Shown here one piece after another: positions 1 to 7,678 of a stretch of DNA of 64,000 nt. The translations under genes and the position numbers were made by a program. The DNA comes from AP-15 sp963736715 (lineage in GTDB: Bacteria > Pseudomonadota > Alphaproteobacteria > ATCC43930 > CGMCC-115725), in assembly GCA_963736715.1 (NCBI GenBank), contig CAVTQA010000042.1, forward strand, positions 1 to 64,000, given 5' to 3'. Numbering within the stretch: position 1 is the stretch's first letter; each line of letters opens with the position of its first letter. The notes below the pieces were generated by a model. That model saw only the letters and a program-made list of their open reading frames with translations, ran no database searches and had not been told where the DNA came from.

Positions 1-1
1 T

Positions 2-520
2 CTCAAAGAAATCGTGCCGGACCTCAACCGAGTAGCTGTCCTTCGCGACGTCGACAACCGATCCGCCCAATTTGAATACCGCTCGCTCGACCAATCAGCA
101 CGCGAGCTCGGGCTGAGCCTGGTGCTCGTCGACATCAAATCCGCCGACGAACTCGAAACGGCGTTTGTCGGTATGAAAAGGAGCAAGGCGGAGGCTCTCT
201 TTGTGTACCGTACGGCCCTCACCTTTGTCGCCGGCAAGCAGATTGCCGATCTAGCGATCGCCGCCCATCTCCCGTCGTGCCACGCCTTCAGGGAGGCGGT
301 ATTGGCCGGGGGACTGGTGAGCCTAGGCCCCGATCGGCTGGCGATGGCCGGTCCGGCGGCGGCGCAAATCGACAAGATCATCAAAGGCACCAGCCCAGCC
401 GACATTCCGGTCGAGCAGCCCACACGCTACGAGCTGTGCATCAACTTGAACACCGCTCGTCTGCTGAACCTGACCATCCCACCGACATTGCTCGCCCGCG
501 CCGACGAGCTGATCGAATGA
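2..520 (+). CDS. ABC transporter substrate-binding protein, C-terminal part (cut by window edge)
   Basis: The frame is open to the left edge, so this is the last ~172 residues of a longer protein. It matches the ABC_sub_bind (PF04392) family of periplasmic binding proteins: a second-lobe strand RVAVLRD near the start, then the family tail with GTSPADIPVEQPTRYEL, an NLNTA motif and the ending LLARADELIE. The three complete paralogues at 34.4-37.3 kb end in the almost identical ILARADEVIE. A role as an extracytoplasmic solute receptor is inferred from the family; the ligand is unknown. Immediately after its stop codon lies an unrelated gene fragment on the other strand, so this 3' end is a rearrangement boundary. 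Confidence 0.85.
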   Translation, partial: LKEIVPDLNRVAVLRDVDNRSAQFEYRSLDQSARELGLSLVLVDIKSADELETAFVGMKRSKAEALFVYRTALTFVAGKQIADLAIAAHLPSCHAFREAVLAGGLVSLGPDRLAMAGPAAAQIDKIIKGTSPADIPVEQPTRYELCINLNTARLLNLTIPPTLLARADELIE

Positions 521-694
521 CCCGGGCAGCCGGCGCAGATCGACTAACAGGCTGGGCGCGGCGAGCCGAAAGGCGAGCACCGGCATCAGGCTCTCACTGC
601 CGGCGAGCACCTTTGCGCTCGGGTCGGCGGCGAGCAAGGCGACGGCCTCGTCGAGCGTTTCAGGAGCACGGTATTCGAAACGCGAGGACTTCAT
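521..694 (-). pseudogene. Fragment of coxM/xdhA-type FAD-binding subunit (N-terminus only)
   Basis: Reading from an ATG at 694 gives about 58 residues typical of the start of the FAD-binding subunit of molybdopterin dehydrogenases (PF00941): MKSSRFEYRAPETLDEA, then KVLAGSESLMPVLAFRLA, then LVDLRRLPG. The match stops exactly at position 521, next to the stop codon of the ABC binding-protein gene. A full subunit is about 270-290 residues, so four fifths are missing. No iron-sulfur or molybdenum subunit lies nearby. It is a remnant left by a deletion or inversion junction, or an assembly join. Confidence 0.7.
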
Positions 695-926
695 GAAATG
701 ACATTCGGCAACGCAGAATGCCCTGATTAGGGCAAATTCCTGCGCGCGGCGCAATCATGACAATGGAGCCAACCTACAGATAGCGCATAAGCGTCGATGC
801 AATAACCGAGGCGTGTGCCGTCGCTGGCGATGAAGCTGTCCACCGCACTTCCTCGTCCTTGCTTCGCCCCGCCCGATCATTTACGAGCTTCCCCGGCGAG
901 GCAACCTGTCGAGGTCGGGCTGCGAG

Positions 927-1952
927 ATGAAAGTCGGCATCTTTCTTACCTGCCAATATCCGCCGGGCAGCGACATGGTCGCCGCCCTCGAAGCCCAATA
1001 TGTCATGACACGGCTGGCGCGCGACCGGGGCTGGGACGCCGTCGCCACCGGCCAGCATTATTTGAGCGAGGGGATGCGCCAGATCCAGCTGGTGCCGTTC
1101 CTGGCGCGTCTGGCGGCCGAAGCGGGGGAGATGACCGGCATTGCCGGCGTGCTGCTGACGACGTTGCACAACCCGGTCGAAGTCGCCGAACACATTGCCT
1201 CGCTCGATGCGATCTGGCGCGGCAATTTTGTCTTTGGCGTCGGTCTCGGCTACCGCGATGTCGAGTTCGACGCTTTTGGCGTGCCGCGCGGCCATCGCGT
1301 GCGCCGTTTCGAGCAGTGCCTCGAAGTCGTCAAGCGGCTGTGGACCGAGGACAATGTCAGCTTCGAGAACGACATCTGCAAATTGAACAACGTGACGATG
1401 ACCTGCCGGCCGATCCAGCAGCCATACCCGCCGATCTGGGTTGCCGCCAATAACGACCGTGCAGTGAAGCGCGCCGCGCGCCTCGGCGACAGCTGGTTTG
1501 TCAATCCGCACGCTACGATCCCCGAGATCACCCGACAGCTCGCTCTATACCGCGCGGAGCTGGCGCGTCTCGGCAAGCCGTTTCCACGCGAGCTGCCCTA
1601 TGCCCGTGAGATCTATTGCGCCAAGGACCGGGCCACTGCACTCGAAATGGCCGGGCCTTACCTGTCGGAAAAGTACCAGACCTACGCCAAATGGGGACAG
1701 GACGAGGTTTTGCCGGGCGACGATACGTTCCACCAGCCTTTCGAGGAGCTGCTGCGCGACCGGTTCGTCATTGGCAGCCCCGATGACTGCTTCGAGCAGC
1801 TGCGGCCGTGCTGGGAGCAGACGGGGGCAAATTTCCTGATGTTTCGCACCCATTGGAGCGGCATGCCGCTCGGCCACGCATTGGCCAGCATGCGCCTGAT
1901 CAGCGACGAGCTCTTGCCCGCATTGCGCCGCATCACGCCGGCGCGCGGCTGA
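927..1952 (+). CDS. LLM-class flavin-dependent oxidoreductase
   Basis: A 341-residue bacterial luciferase-like (PF00296) protein. It begins MKVGIFLTCQYPP and carries the family barrel elements: RGWDAVATGQHY, then LTTLHNPVEVAEHIASLD, FGVGLGYRDVEFDAFG, RFEQCLEVVKRLW, and the late block PPIWVAANNDRAVKRAARLGD. Such enzymes bind reduced FMN or F420 and oxidise small substrates. The conserved alpha/beta pattern is seen; substrate and cofactor are not. It is transcribed alone, followed by a GC-rich palindrome that separates it from a convergent gene. The start is the ATG giving the canonical N-terminus. Confidence 0.88.
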   Translation: MKVGIFLTCQYPPGSDMVAALEAQYVMTRLARDRGWDAVATGQHYLSEGMRQIQLVPFLARLAAEAGEMTGIAGVLLTTLHNPVEVAEHIASLDAIWRGNFVFGVGLGYRDVEFDAFGVPRGHRVRRFEQCLEVVKRLWTEDNVSFENDICKLNNVTMTCRPIQQPYPPIWVAANNDRAVKRAARLGDSWFVNPHATIPEITRQLALYRAELARLGKPFPRELPYAREIYCAKDRATALEMAGPYLSEKYQTYAKWGQDEVLPGDDTFHQPFEELLRDRFVIGSPDDCFEQLRPCWEQTGANFLMFRTHWSGMPLGHALASMRLISDELLPALRRITPARG

Positions 1953-1954
1953 CC

Positions 1955-2033
1955 CTCACCCGCCCCGCTGCGCTCGCCACCCTCTCCCGCGGTGCGGGAG
2001 AGGGGGACCAGCTTGCAAGGGGGGGTGGGTGAG
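1955..2033. repeat. GC-rich palindromic intergenic repeat (family member 1)
   Basis: An inverted repeat built around CCCTCTCCCGC / GCGGGAGAGGG with flanking CCCTCACCC and GGGTGAGGG arms, between two convergent genes. Related elements occur at eight places in this window. In this position it may also act as a bidirectional terminator. Confidence 0.6.
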
Positions 2034-2035
2034 GG

Positions 2036-2878
2036 CTAGTCTTCCGGCGGGAAGAAGACCAGGGTGCGCACCTCGATGCTCTCGCGCGGCGGCGCGTCGG
2101 GCGGCGAGGTCGGGTCGTCGAAGCCGGTATGGGCGGAAAACCGCGCTGCTCCCTTGCGCGCCGAGTCGAAGCAGCGGATCAGCACCGCTTCATCAGCCTG
2201 CATCTTCGGGAAATAGTAGTACCGCTGATTGGGATTGTAGGTGATCGAATAGGTCTCGCCCGTCCGGTCCGGATATTTGAGGTCGCTGGCGACCAAATCC
2301 TCCTCGGAGAGGCTCTCGGCGTCGCACAATGTCAGCGGCGATTCCAGCACCGGCCCGCAGATTGGCCGCCACAAATTGATGATCGCGTAGCGGTGCTTCA
2401 AGAGCTCCTCCGCTTCCTCGCCCATCAGCTGACGCACCCGCATTGGCGAGGACAACGCGGTGTAGTCATTGTGGACGCGCTTTGCCGGAATCTTTATGCA
2501 GCTCCCCTCGAGCGCGGCCATCGCCGCGTTGCGCACGATATGGTCGAAGGCGACGACACGGGCGGCGCCGGTCGCCTCCTTGATGACGCGCTCGCATTCC
2601 GGATAATAGACCGACGTGATTTCGTTCTCGTCGTAGAAATTCTTTACCGCCGTCTGGTGGTGCAGGAGTACGAAGCCTTCTTTGTCCAGTGAGAGCCGGC
2701 CGATCAGCGGCCGCGCATCGCGGATCGGCACCCGATGCTCTTCGCTCTTGCCGGTCCTGACGGGAACCCCCGGCGGCGGCTCGTAATTGTAGGCGACGGG
2801 CTTTTCCGCCATTGGAACGAGGAAATTGAGCGGCGCCACGACGGTCTTCAGATCCGCGACTACCGAGCCGTCCATCAT
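2036..2878 (-). CDS. CmcJ/NvfI-like oxidoreductase/hydroxylase family protein
   Basis: A 280-residue protein resembling the CmcJ / NvfI / asqB group: LNFLVPMAEKPVAYNYEPPPG near the start, RLSLDKEGFVLLHHQTAVKNFYDENE, then VVAFDHIVRNA, RVHNDYTA, INLWRPICGPVLESPLTLCD, and YYYFPKMQADEAVLIRCFDS. The H-x-D-type HNDY motif and the late arginine fit the 2-oxoglutarate/iron-like fold proposed for some members, but biochemical roles in the family differ (cephamycin methoxylation partner, fungal meroterpenoid tailoring). It could start at the first or second of two adjacent Met codons. It opens a minus-strand cluster whose other members are the small protein and the ThDP enzyme upstream. Confidence 0.72.
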   Translation of the reverse strand: MMDGSVVADLKTVVAPLNFLVPMAEKPVAYNYEPPPGVPVRTGKSEEHRVPIRDARPLIGRLSLDKEGFVLLHHQTAVKNFYDENEITSVYYPECERVIKEATGAARVVAFDHIVRNAAMAALEGSCIKIPAKRVHNDYTALSSPMRVRQLMGEEAEELLKHRYAIINLWRPICGPVLESPLTLCDAESLSEEDLVASDLKYPDRTGETYSITYNPNQRYYYFPKMQADEAVLIRCFDSARKGAARFSAHTGFDDPTSPPDAPPRESIEVRTLVFFPPED

Positions 2879-2970
2879 GTCCTCCGGAGTTCCAAATGAG
2901 CTCTTGGTTCAACCCTAAAAGAAGCCATGTTGACCGTCAACACCGGCCGGGGTTAGCCGGACGCCGGGCG

Positions 2971-3345
2971 CTATCGCGGGACAGGCGCTTCCGGCCCTTC
3001 GGCGAGAGGCACCACCTCGATCGTGATCGGCAAATAAAGCTTCAGGACATCGGTGGCGAACTCGACCTGCTCGTCGTCGAGCGCGCGAACGAATACCGCC
3101 GTCTCGCCGTTGCGGATGAACCGCGCAAAGCTCTCGCGAGCATTGCCGATCACCAATGGATCGACCTCCAATGCCGCGAGCTCGGGCTGCAGGACAGGAG
3201 GAATAGGGGCAACCTCCTTCAGTACCCGATGCGCGATATCGCGCGGCGCGACCCCTTCGGTAATCAGCCGGTGGACGGCGTCCTCGGCGATCCCGCTCGA
3301 ATGGAACAGGCCGATTACCAAACGCGTCGCCATGCGGCTCTCCAC
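2971..3345 (-). CDS. Small conserved-looking protein of unknown function
   Basis: A 124-residue acidic soluble protein without signal peptide or membrane segment. It starts with a GTG directly abutting the stop of the ThDP enzyme (or with the ATG at 3333, giving MATRLVIGLFHSSGIAEDAV). That opening, a beta strand followed by a helix that would track a second molecule, resembles the DUF1269 / general-stress-17M style of small alpha/beta proteins, but no catalytic motif is visible. Tight spacing suggests co-transcription with and translational coupling to the ThDP enzyme. Confidence 0.6.
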   Translation of the reverse strand: MESRMATRLVIGLFHSSGIAEDAVHRLITEGVAPRDIAHRVLKEVAPIPPVLQPELAALEVDPLVIGNARESFARFIRNGETAVFVRALDDEQVEFATDVLKLYLPITIEVVPLAEGPEAPVPR

Positions 3346-5037
3346 TTACGCGTTCCTTCCGGGCGCCCAAGGCTCCGGCGCGCGCGGTTCCAGATCGGTC
3401 ACGACGTCGACCACAACAGGTTCACTTGCACCCATTGCCTCGGTGAGGGCGGGGGCGATCTCGCCCGGGTGCTCCACCCGGATGCCGCGGACGCCAAAGC
3501 TCCTCGCCACGGCGGTGAAATCGGTCGGTCCGAAGCGGATCAGCTCCTCGCCCCGGCCCGGCCGGTTGCCGGCGACGCGGCGCACGCCGGTCAGGTTCTG
3601 GCCGAACCCGGAATTGTTGTTGACGATGACGGCCACGGCGATGCCGCAACGGCGCGCCGACTCGAGTTCGGCGAGATGGTAGTAGAATCCGCCATCCCCG
3701 GTGAAGCACAGCACTTTCCGAGCCCCGGCCGCGCATTTGGCGCCGAGCGAGGCGGGAAACGACCAGCCGAGCGACCCGGCCGCGCGCAGATAGGTCTGCC
3801 CGGCGCCGTTCAGATCGATCATCGTGCCGGTCCAGATCCCGGAATAGCCGGTATCCGCCACCAGTATCCCATCGGACGGCAATGCCCGGGTGATTTCGGC
3901 GCACAACCGCTCGACGCGGATCGGCGCACTTTCGTTTTCGACCAACGGGGTCATCGTGGCGCGCCAATCGGCGACGATGCGCGCCGCTTCTTCGGCAAAA
4001 CCGGAATCGCGCGCCGGTTCCCCGATGACCTGGTTGAGGTGAACCAGCGTCGCTTTCGGGTCGCCGACAAGCCCCGTCGTGTTCGGATAGCTGCGGCCGA
4101 TCTCCAGCGGATCGGCGTCGATCTGCACGATCTTTGTATCCTGCGGCGGCACGGTCCAGTTCAAGGTGACCTGGTCGCCCGCATCGCAGCCGATGAACAG
4201 CACGAGGTCGGCGCTATGCACGATGCGGTTCGCCGGCGGCGCGGAATAGCTGCCGGCGACCCCGACGGAGAGCCGATGCCGGGTCGGGATGATACCGCGC
4301 GCCCCGAGGGTCGTAGCGACCGGAGCCTGCAACGCCTCGGCCAGAGCGAGAACCGCCGGCCCCGCCTGTGAGGCGGCGGCCCCATCGCCGGCGACGATCG
4401 CTACGCGGCGGGCTGCGGTCAGCGCCGCGGCGGCGCGCTCGATGTCGGCGGTATCGGCTACGGGGCGATGCGCGGGGATACGCCGTCCCTCGGGGTCGAT
4501 GACCGGCGGCTCGGCGGTCTGGCCAAGCTCGATCTCATCCCCCTGATGCCCCGAAAAATCGAGATGGGTCGGGCGTGGCGTCTCCGCCAAGGCGGCGCGC
4601 CAGGCATGGCGCAACAGCCGCGGCAGCTCGGAGGTCAGATCGACGGTGGTCGAAAACTTGGTCACCGCGGCGAAGAGCGGCGCGTGAGGAATTTCCTGGT
4701 ACGCGTTGCGATGCTGAAACGACGGCGGCTTGCGACCAGTCAAAGCAATCACCGGGGTGCGCCCCAGAAAGGGGTCTTGCAGTCCTGACGCGAGATTGGC
4801 GGCGCCGACCGCCTGCGCCATGCACACCCCCGGCCGCCCGGCAATCCTGGCGTAGCCGTCTGCCATATAAGCCGCCGCCTTTTCCGAATGCGCGAGGATC
4901 GGGGTCACCCCGAAATCCTTCAATTGCAGCAACGTTCGTCGCAGCACCAACTCGACAAAGAAGACGTGCGTGGTACCCGCCCCGGCCAGTGCCCGTGCCA
5001 GCCATTCCGCGCCGTTCATCGATCCATGTTCACTCAA
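3346..5037 (-). CDS. Thiamine diphosphate-dependent enzyme (acetolactate synthase-like)
   Basis: A 563-residue three-domain ThDP protein. The N-terminal pyrimidine-binding domain has the conserved glutamate in HSEKAAAYMADGYAR (about residue 52). The central domain is Rossmann-like. The C-terminal diphosphate domain has the GDG...N metal-binding motif as GDGGFYYHLAELESA followed by NNNSGFGQN. This is the acetolactate synthase / benzoylformate decarboxylase / oxalyl-CoA decarboxylase superfamily. It lacks the signature residues of oxalyl-CoA decarboxylase, although a formyl-CoA-transferase-like gene lies just upstream on the same strand. Carboligase or 2-oxoacid decarboxylase activity is a family-level inference. 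Confidence 0.85.
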   Translation of the reverse strand: MSEHGSMNGAEWLARALAGAGTTHVFFVELVLRRTLLQLKDFGVTPILAHSEKAAAYMADGYARIAGRPGVCMAQAVGAANLASGLQDPFLGRTPVIALTGRKPPSFQHRNAYQEIPHAPLFAAVTKFSTTVDLTSELPRLLRHAWRAALAETPRPTHLDFSGHQGDEIELGQTAEPPVIDPEGRRIPAHRPVADTADIERAAAALTAARRVAIVAGDGAAASQAGPAVLALAEALQAPVATTLGARGIIPTRHRLSVGVAGSYSAPPANRIVHSADLVLFIGCDAGDQVTLNWTVPPQDTKIVQIDADPLEIGRSYPNTTGLVGDPKATLVHLNQVIGEPARDSGFAEEAARIVADWRATMTPLVENESAPIRVERLCAEITRALPSDGILVADTGYSGIWTGTMIDLNGAGQTYLRAAGSLGWSFPASLGAKCAAGARKVLCFTGDGGFYYHLAELESARRCGIAVAVIVNNNSGFGQNLTGVRRVAGNRPGRGEELIRFGPTDFTAVARSFGVRGIRVEHPGEIAPALTEAMGASEPVVVDVVTDLEPRAPEPWAPGRNA

Positions 5038-5061
5038 CTCTGTTTCCCTCCCGGTCTTGTC

Positions 5062-5142
5062 GTCACCCCCGTGAAAGCGGGGGTCCAGGGCTAAAGCGCG
5101 GGACGCTGCCGCCCTGATTCCTGCTTTCGGAGGAATGACGGG
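5062..5142. repeat. REP-like palindromes
   Basis: Two short inverted repeats, CACCCCCGTGAAAGCGGGGGT and ATTCC-TGCTTTCG-GAGGAATGACGG, of the 'attcccgc...gcgggaatgac' type common in alphaproteobacterial intergenic spaces. A related pair occurs at 33.8 kb. Confidence 0.5.
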
Positions 5143-5147
5143 TTGAA

Positions 5148-6356
5148 TCAGATGACGTTGTTGTCCCGCAGCTGCTGGATCTCTTCCGGCGAGTAGCCGG
5201 CGAGGGTTCGCAAGACATTCTCAGTGTGCTCGCCCTTCAGCGGCGCGCGTTTCGCGGCCACCGGTGAATCCGAGAGGCGCACCGGGCAGCCGATCACCGA
5301 GAAGCGGCCGCGCGTTGGGTGTTCGAGATCGAAAATCGTTTCGCGCTCGCGTAGATGTGGATCCTCCAGCACTTCGGCGGTGTCCAGCACCGCACCGCAG
5401 ACGATCCCGCGCCCGGCGAACGCTTTCATGACCTCGCGTTTATCGCGCTGCGCCGTCCAGCCTTCGATCTCGGCAGTCAGTGCCGCGCCGTTGCGGGCGC
5501 GCGCCGGCGGGGTCGCGAAACGGGCGTCGGTGCGCAGATCGGGGCGCCCGATCACCTCGGTCATCGCCTCGAACATTTCCGGATTGTCGGGCGGGATGAT
5601 CATGTAGACGTAGTCGTTCGAGCCGTTGCCGGCGCAGCGCAACAAATCGGACCAGCCGCCCGTCGCCGAGCGGTTGCCACTGCGTTCCAATGGTTTTCCG
5701 TTCGCCAGGGTCTGGGTGTATTTGACCCGGGTCAGGTTCAGCACCGCTTCCTGCATCGCGACCTCCACGAGCTGGCCGCGGCCGGTGCGCTCGCGCTGAA
5801 CCAGCGCTGCGAGGATCGCGATCGTCAGATGCATGCCGGTGCCGGAATCGCCGATGTTGGCGCCGTTGACCATCGGCGGGCCGCCGGCCTCGCCGGTGAC
5901 GCTCATCGCGCCGGAGGTCGCCTGCGCCACCGGCTCGAAACACTTGAAGCCGCTGTAGGGTCCATACGACCCGAACCCTTTGACCGAGGCGTATATCGCC
6001 CGCGGATTGAGCTCCTTCACCGCCTCGTAGCCGAGGCCCAAGCGTTCCATGACGCCCGGGCCGAGGTTCTCCGCGACGATGTCGGCGTTTTGGATCAGGC
6101 GGCGGGCGATCTCCTTGCCTGCCTCGGTCCGCAGATTGATGACCGTGCTGCGCTTGTTGCTGTTGAGCAGCAGGAAAAAGAAGCTGTCGAGGTCCGGGTT
6201 GTCCATATTCCACAGCCGGCGCGCCCGATCGCCGTGCGGCGGGCGCTCGATTTTGATCACATCGGCGCCGAGCCAGGCGAGCATCTGGGTGCAGGAGGGG
6301 CCCGCCTGGTCGTGCGTGAAGTCGATCACGCGAATGCCTTCGAGAGCCTGGCTCAT
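5148..6356 (-). CDS. CaiB/BaiF (class III) CoA-transferase, formyl-CoA transferase-like
   Basis: A 402-residue class III CoA-transferase. It tracks formyl-CoA:oxalate CoA-transferase closely: GIRVIDFTHDQAGPSCTQML, GADVIKIERP, LNSNKRSTVINL, and the catalytic aspartate in IGDSGTGMHL (Asp170, equivalent to Asp169 of Frc), then MQEAVLNLTRVK and the C-terminal LKGEHT. The glycine-rich loop of true Frc is replaced by RSGNRSATGG, so the acyl acceptor may not be oxalate. The ATG at 6356 is preceded by AAGGGGAA; a longer open frame upstream is antisense to the divergent VOC gene and was not used. It probably activates an organic acid for the neighbouring pathway. Confidence 0.87.
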   Translation of the reverse strand: MSQALEGIRVIDFTHDQAGPSCTQMLAWLGADVIKIERPPHGDRARRLWNMDNPDLDSFFFLLLNSNKRSTVINLRTEAGKEIARRLIQNADIVAENLGPGVMERLGLGYEAVKELNPRAIYASVKGFGSYGPYSGFKCFEPVAQATSGAMSVTGEAGGPPMVNGANIGDSGTGMHLTIAILAALVQRERTGRGQLVEVAMQEAVLNLTRVKYTQTLANGKPLERSGNRSATGGWSDLLRCAGNGSNDYVYMIIPPDNPEMFEAMTEVIGRPDLRTDARFATPPARARNGAALTAEIEGWTAQRDKREVMKAFAGRGIVCGAVLDTAEVLEDPHLRERETIFDLEHPTRGRFSVIGCPVRLSDSPVAAKRAPLKGEHTENVLRTLAGYSPEEIQQLRDNNVI

Positions 6357-6452
6357 CTGCAATTCCCCTTCAAAGCCGGCGGCGCTTGGCGGCGCGGCGC
6401 GAGGATGGGATAATTGCCCGTGAACGCATCGCGAGCAAGCGAGGGAATCAAC

Positions 6453-7673
6453 ATGACAGCCGTCACCCAGCGCTACAATGTCGGCGGGATATACCTGCAG
6501 CGGCCGTTCAAGGTCCGCCGCCTCGGCCATTTCGGGTTCAATGTCGAGAAATTGCCGGAGGGGCGCGAGTTCTATGGCGACCTGCTCGGCTTTACCGCTT
6601 CCGACACACTCGATTTCTCGCGGGCACCGTGGTTCCCGAAGGACGCCGATATCGGCGATCCGCGCGGTTATTTCATGCGCTATGGCACGGACCATCACGC
6701 GTTTGTGCTGTTCCCGAAGCGGGTCATGGATCATCGCGCCGACCGCAAATTTGCACCAGAGGTCACGATCAACCAGATCACCTGGCAATGCGGCAGCCTC
6801 AAAGAGATTGTCGACGCGCACACCTATTTCGAAGAGCAGCAGGTCCGCATCCAGCGCGTCGGCCGCGACATGCCGGGCAGCAACTGGCATGTCTATGTTT
6901 ACGACCCCGATGGTCACACCAACGAGTTCTACTACGGCATCGAGCAGGTCGGCTGGAACCGGCTGAGCAAACCGCGCGACATGTACTACCGCGGTTTCAA
7001 CGAGAAGCCGTCACTACCGCAGATGTCGGAAGCGGCCGAACTCGCCGAGGCGATCGACAAGGGCATTGACGTCTATTCGGGCCACCGCCCCAAAGAGACC
7101 CTGGTCGCGAGCTATGATGTCGAAGGCGTGTTGCTGCCGCGGCCCTTTAAGATCACCAAGATCGGCCCGGTCAGCCTGTTTGTCGAAGACGTCGACCTTG
7201 CCGAAAATTTCTATACCGAGCGGCTCGGCTTCGTGCGCAGTGAGGAGACGGTCTACCGCGGCGCCCGTTGCGTCTTCCTGCGCTGCGGCGCCGAGCACCA
7301 CAGTGTGGGGCTCTTCCCGAAGGAGCTGCGGCGCACACTGGGCCTCAGCGAGCATACGACCTGCATGTCGTTCGGGGTGGAGGTCGGCAGCTATGCGCAA
7401 CTGCGCCAGGCGATCGCCTTTTTGAAGGAGCATGGCGTCACTTTCATCGACTCGATCCCGCCCGAGCTCTACCCCGGCATCGACTACACGGCCTTTGCGC
7501 TCGACCCGGACGGCCACTGCATCCAGCTCTATTACTACATGGAGCAGATCGGCTGGCACGGCCGGGTGCGCCCAGCCTCCGAGCGGCGCCGCGTCAATGG
7601 GCAATGGCCGGAAGCACTGGAACCGCTTTCCGACACCTATGTCGACCAGATGTTCCAAGGCCCGCTGGGTTAG
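6453..7673 (+). CDS. Two-module VOC-fold (extradiol-type) dioxygenase
   Basis: A 406-residue protein with two vicinal-oxygen-chelate modules, each ending in an EQ(V/I)GW motif. Module 1 (about residues 17-165) keeps a full 2-His-1-Glu metal site: RLGHFGFNV, DHHAFVLF, HTNEFYYG. Module 2 (about 225-385) has KIGPVSLFV, EHHSVGLFP and CIQLYYY, so the first His and the Glu are lost. This is the type I extradiol dioxygenase architecture, with the metal expected in the first half. The start is chosen at the ATG after GAGGGA. It probably forms an operon with the downstream flavin monooxygenase (5-base gap), together suggesting ring hydroxylation and cleavage. Confidence 0.83.
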   Translation: MTAVTQRYNVGGIYLQRPFKVRRLGHFGFNVEKLPEGREFYGDLLGFTASDTLDFSRAPWFPKDADIGDPRGYFMRYGTDHHAFVLFPKRVMDHRADRKFAPEVTINQITWQCGSLKEIVDAHTYFEEQQVRIQRVGRDMPGSNWHVYVYDPDGHTNEFYYGIEQVGWNRLSKPRDMYYRGFNEKPSLPQMSEAAELAEAIDKGIDVYSGHRPKETLVASYDVEGVLLPRPFKITKIGPVSLFVEDVDLAENFYTERLGFVRSEETVYRGARCVFLRCGAEHHSVGLFPKELRRTLGLSEHTTCMSFGVEVGSYAQLRQAIAFLKEHGVTFIDSIPPELYPGIDYTAFALDPDGHCIQLYYYMEQIGWHGRVRPASERRRVNGQWPEALEPLSDTYVDQMFQGPLG

Positions 7674-7678
7674 CCTTA

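Noticed and set aside
2896..4371. A 491-codon plus-strand frame
   Set aside because: Antisense to the ThDP enzyme, Arg/His-rich and without domain signatures.
3346..5037. Oxalyl-CoA decarboxylase (partner of formyl-CoA transferase)
   Set aside because: The ThDP fold is clear, but the conserved blocks of oxalyl-CoA decarboxylase around the active site (such as GVVGIP and RHEQSAGNAA) are not present.
5148..6356. Loss of the catalytic aspartate in the CoA-transferase (MQEAVLN instead of MQDAVLN)
   Set aside because: The catalytic Asp169 of Frc lies in GDSNTGMHL; the corresponding GDSGTGMHL is intact here. The MQE position is not the nucleophile.
5148..6917. A 589-codon reading for the CoA-transferase
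   Set aside because: The extra N-terminal part is antisense to the divergent VOC gene, and ATG 6356 has a good ribosome-binding site and the exact family N-terminus.
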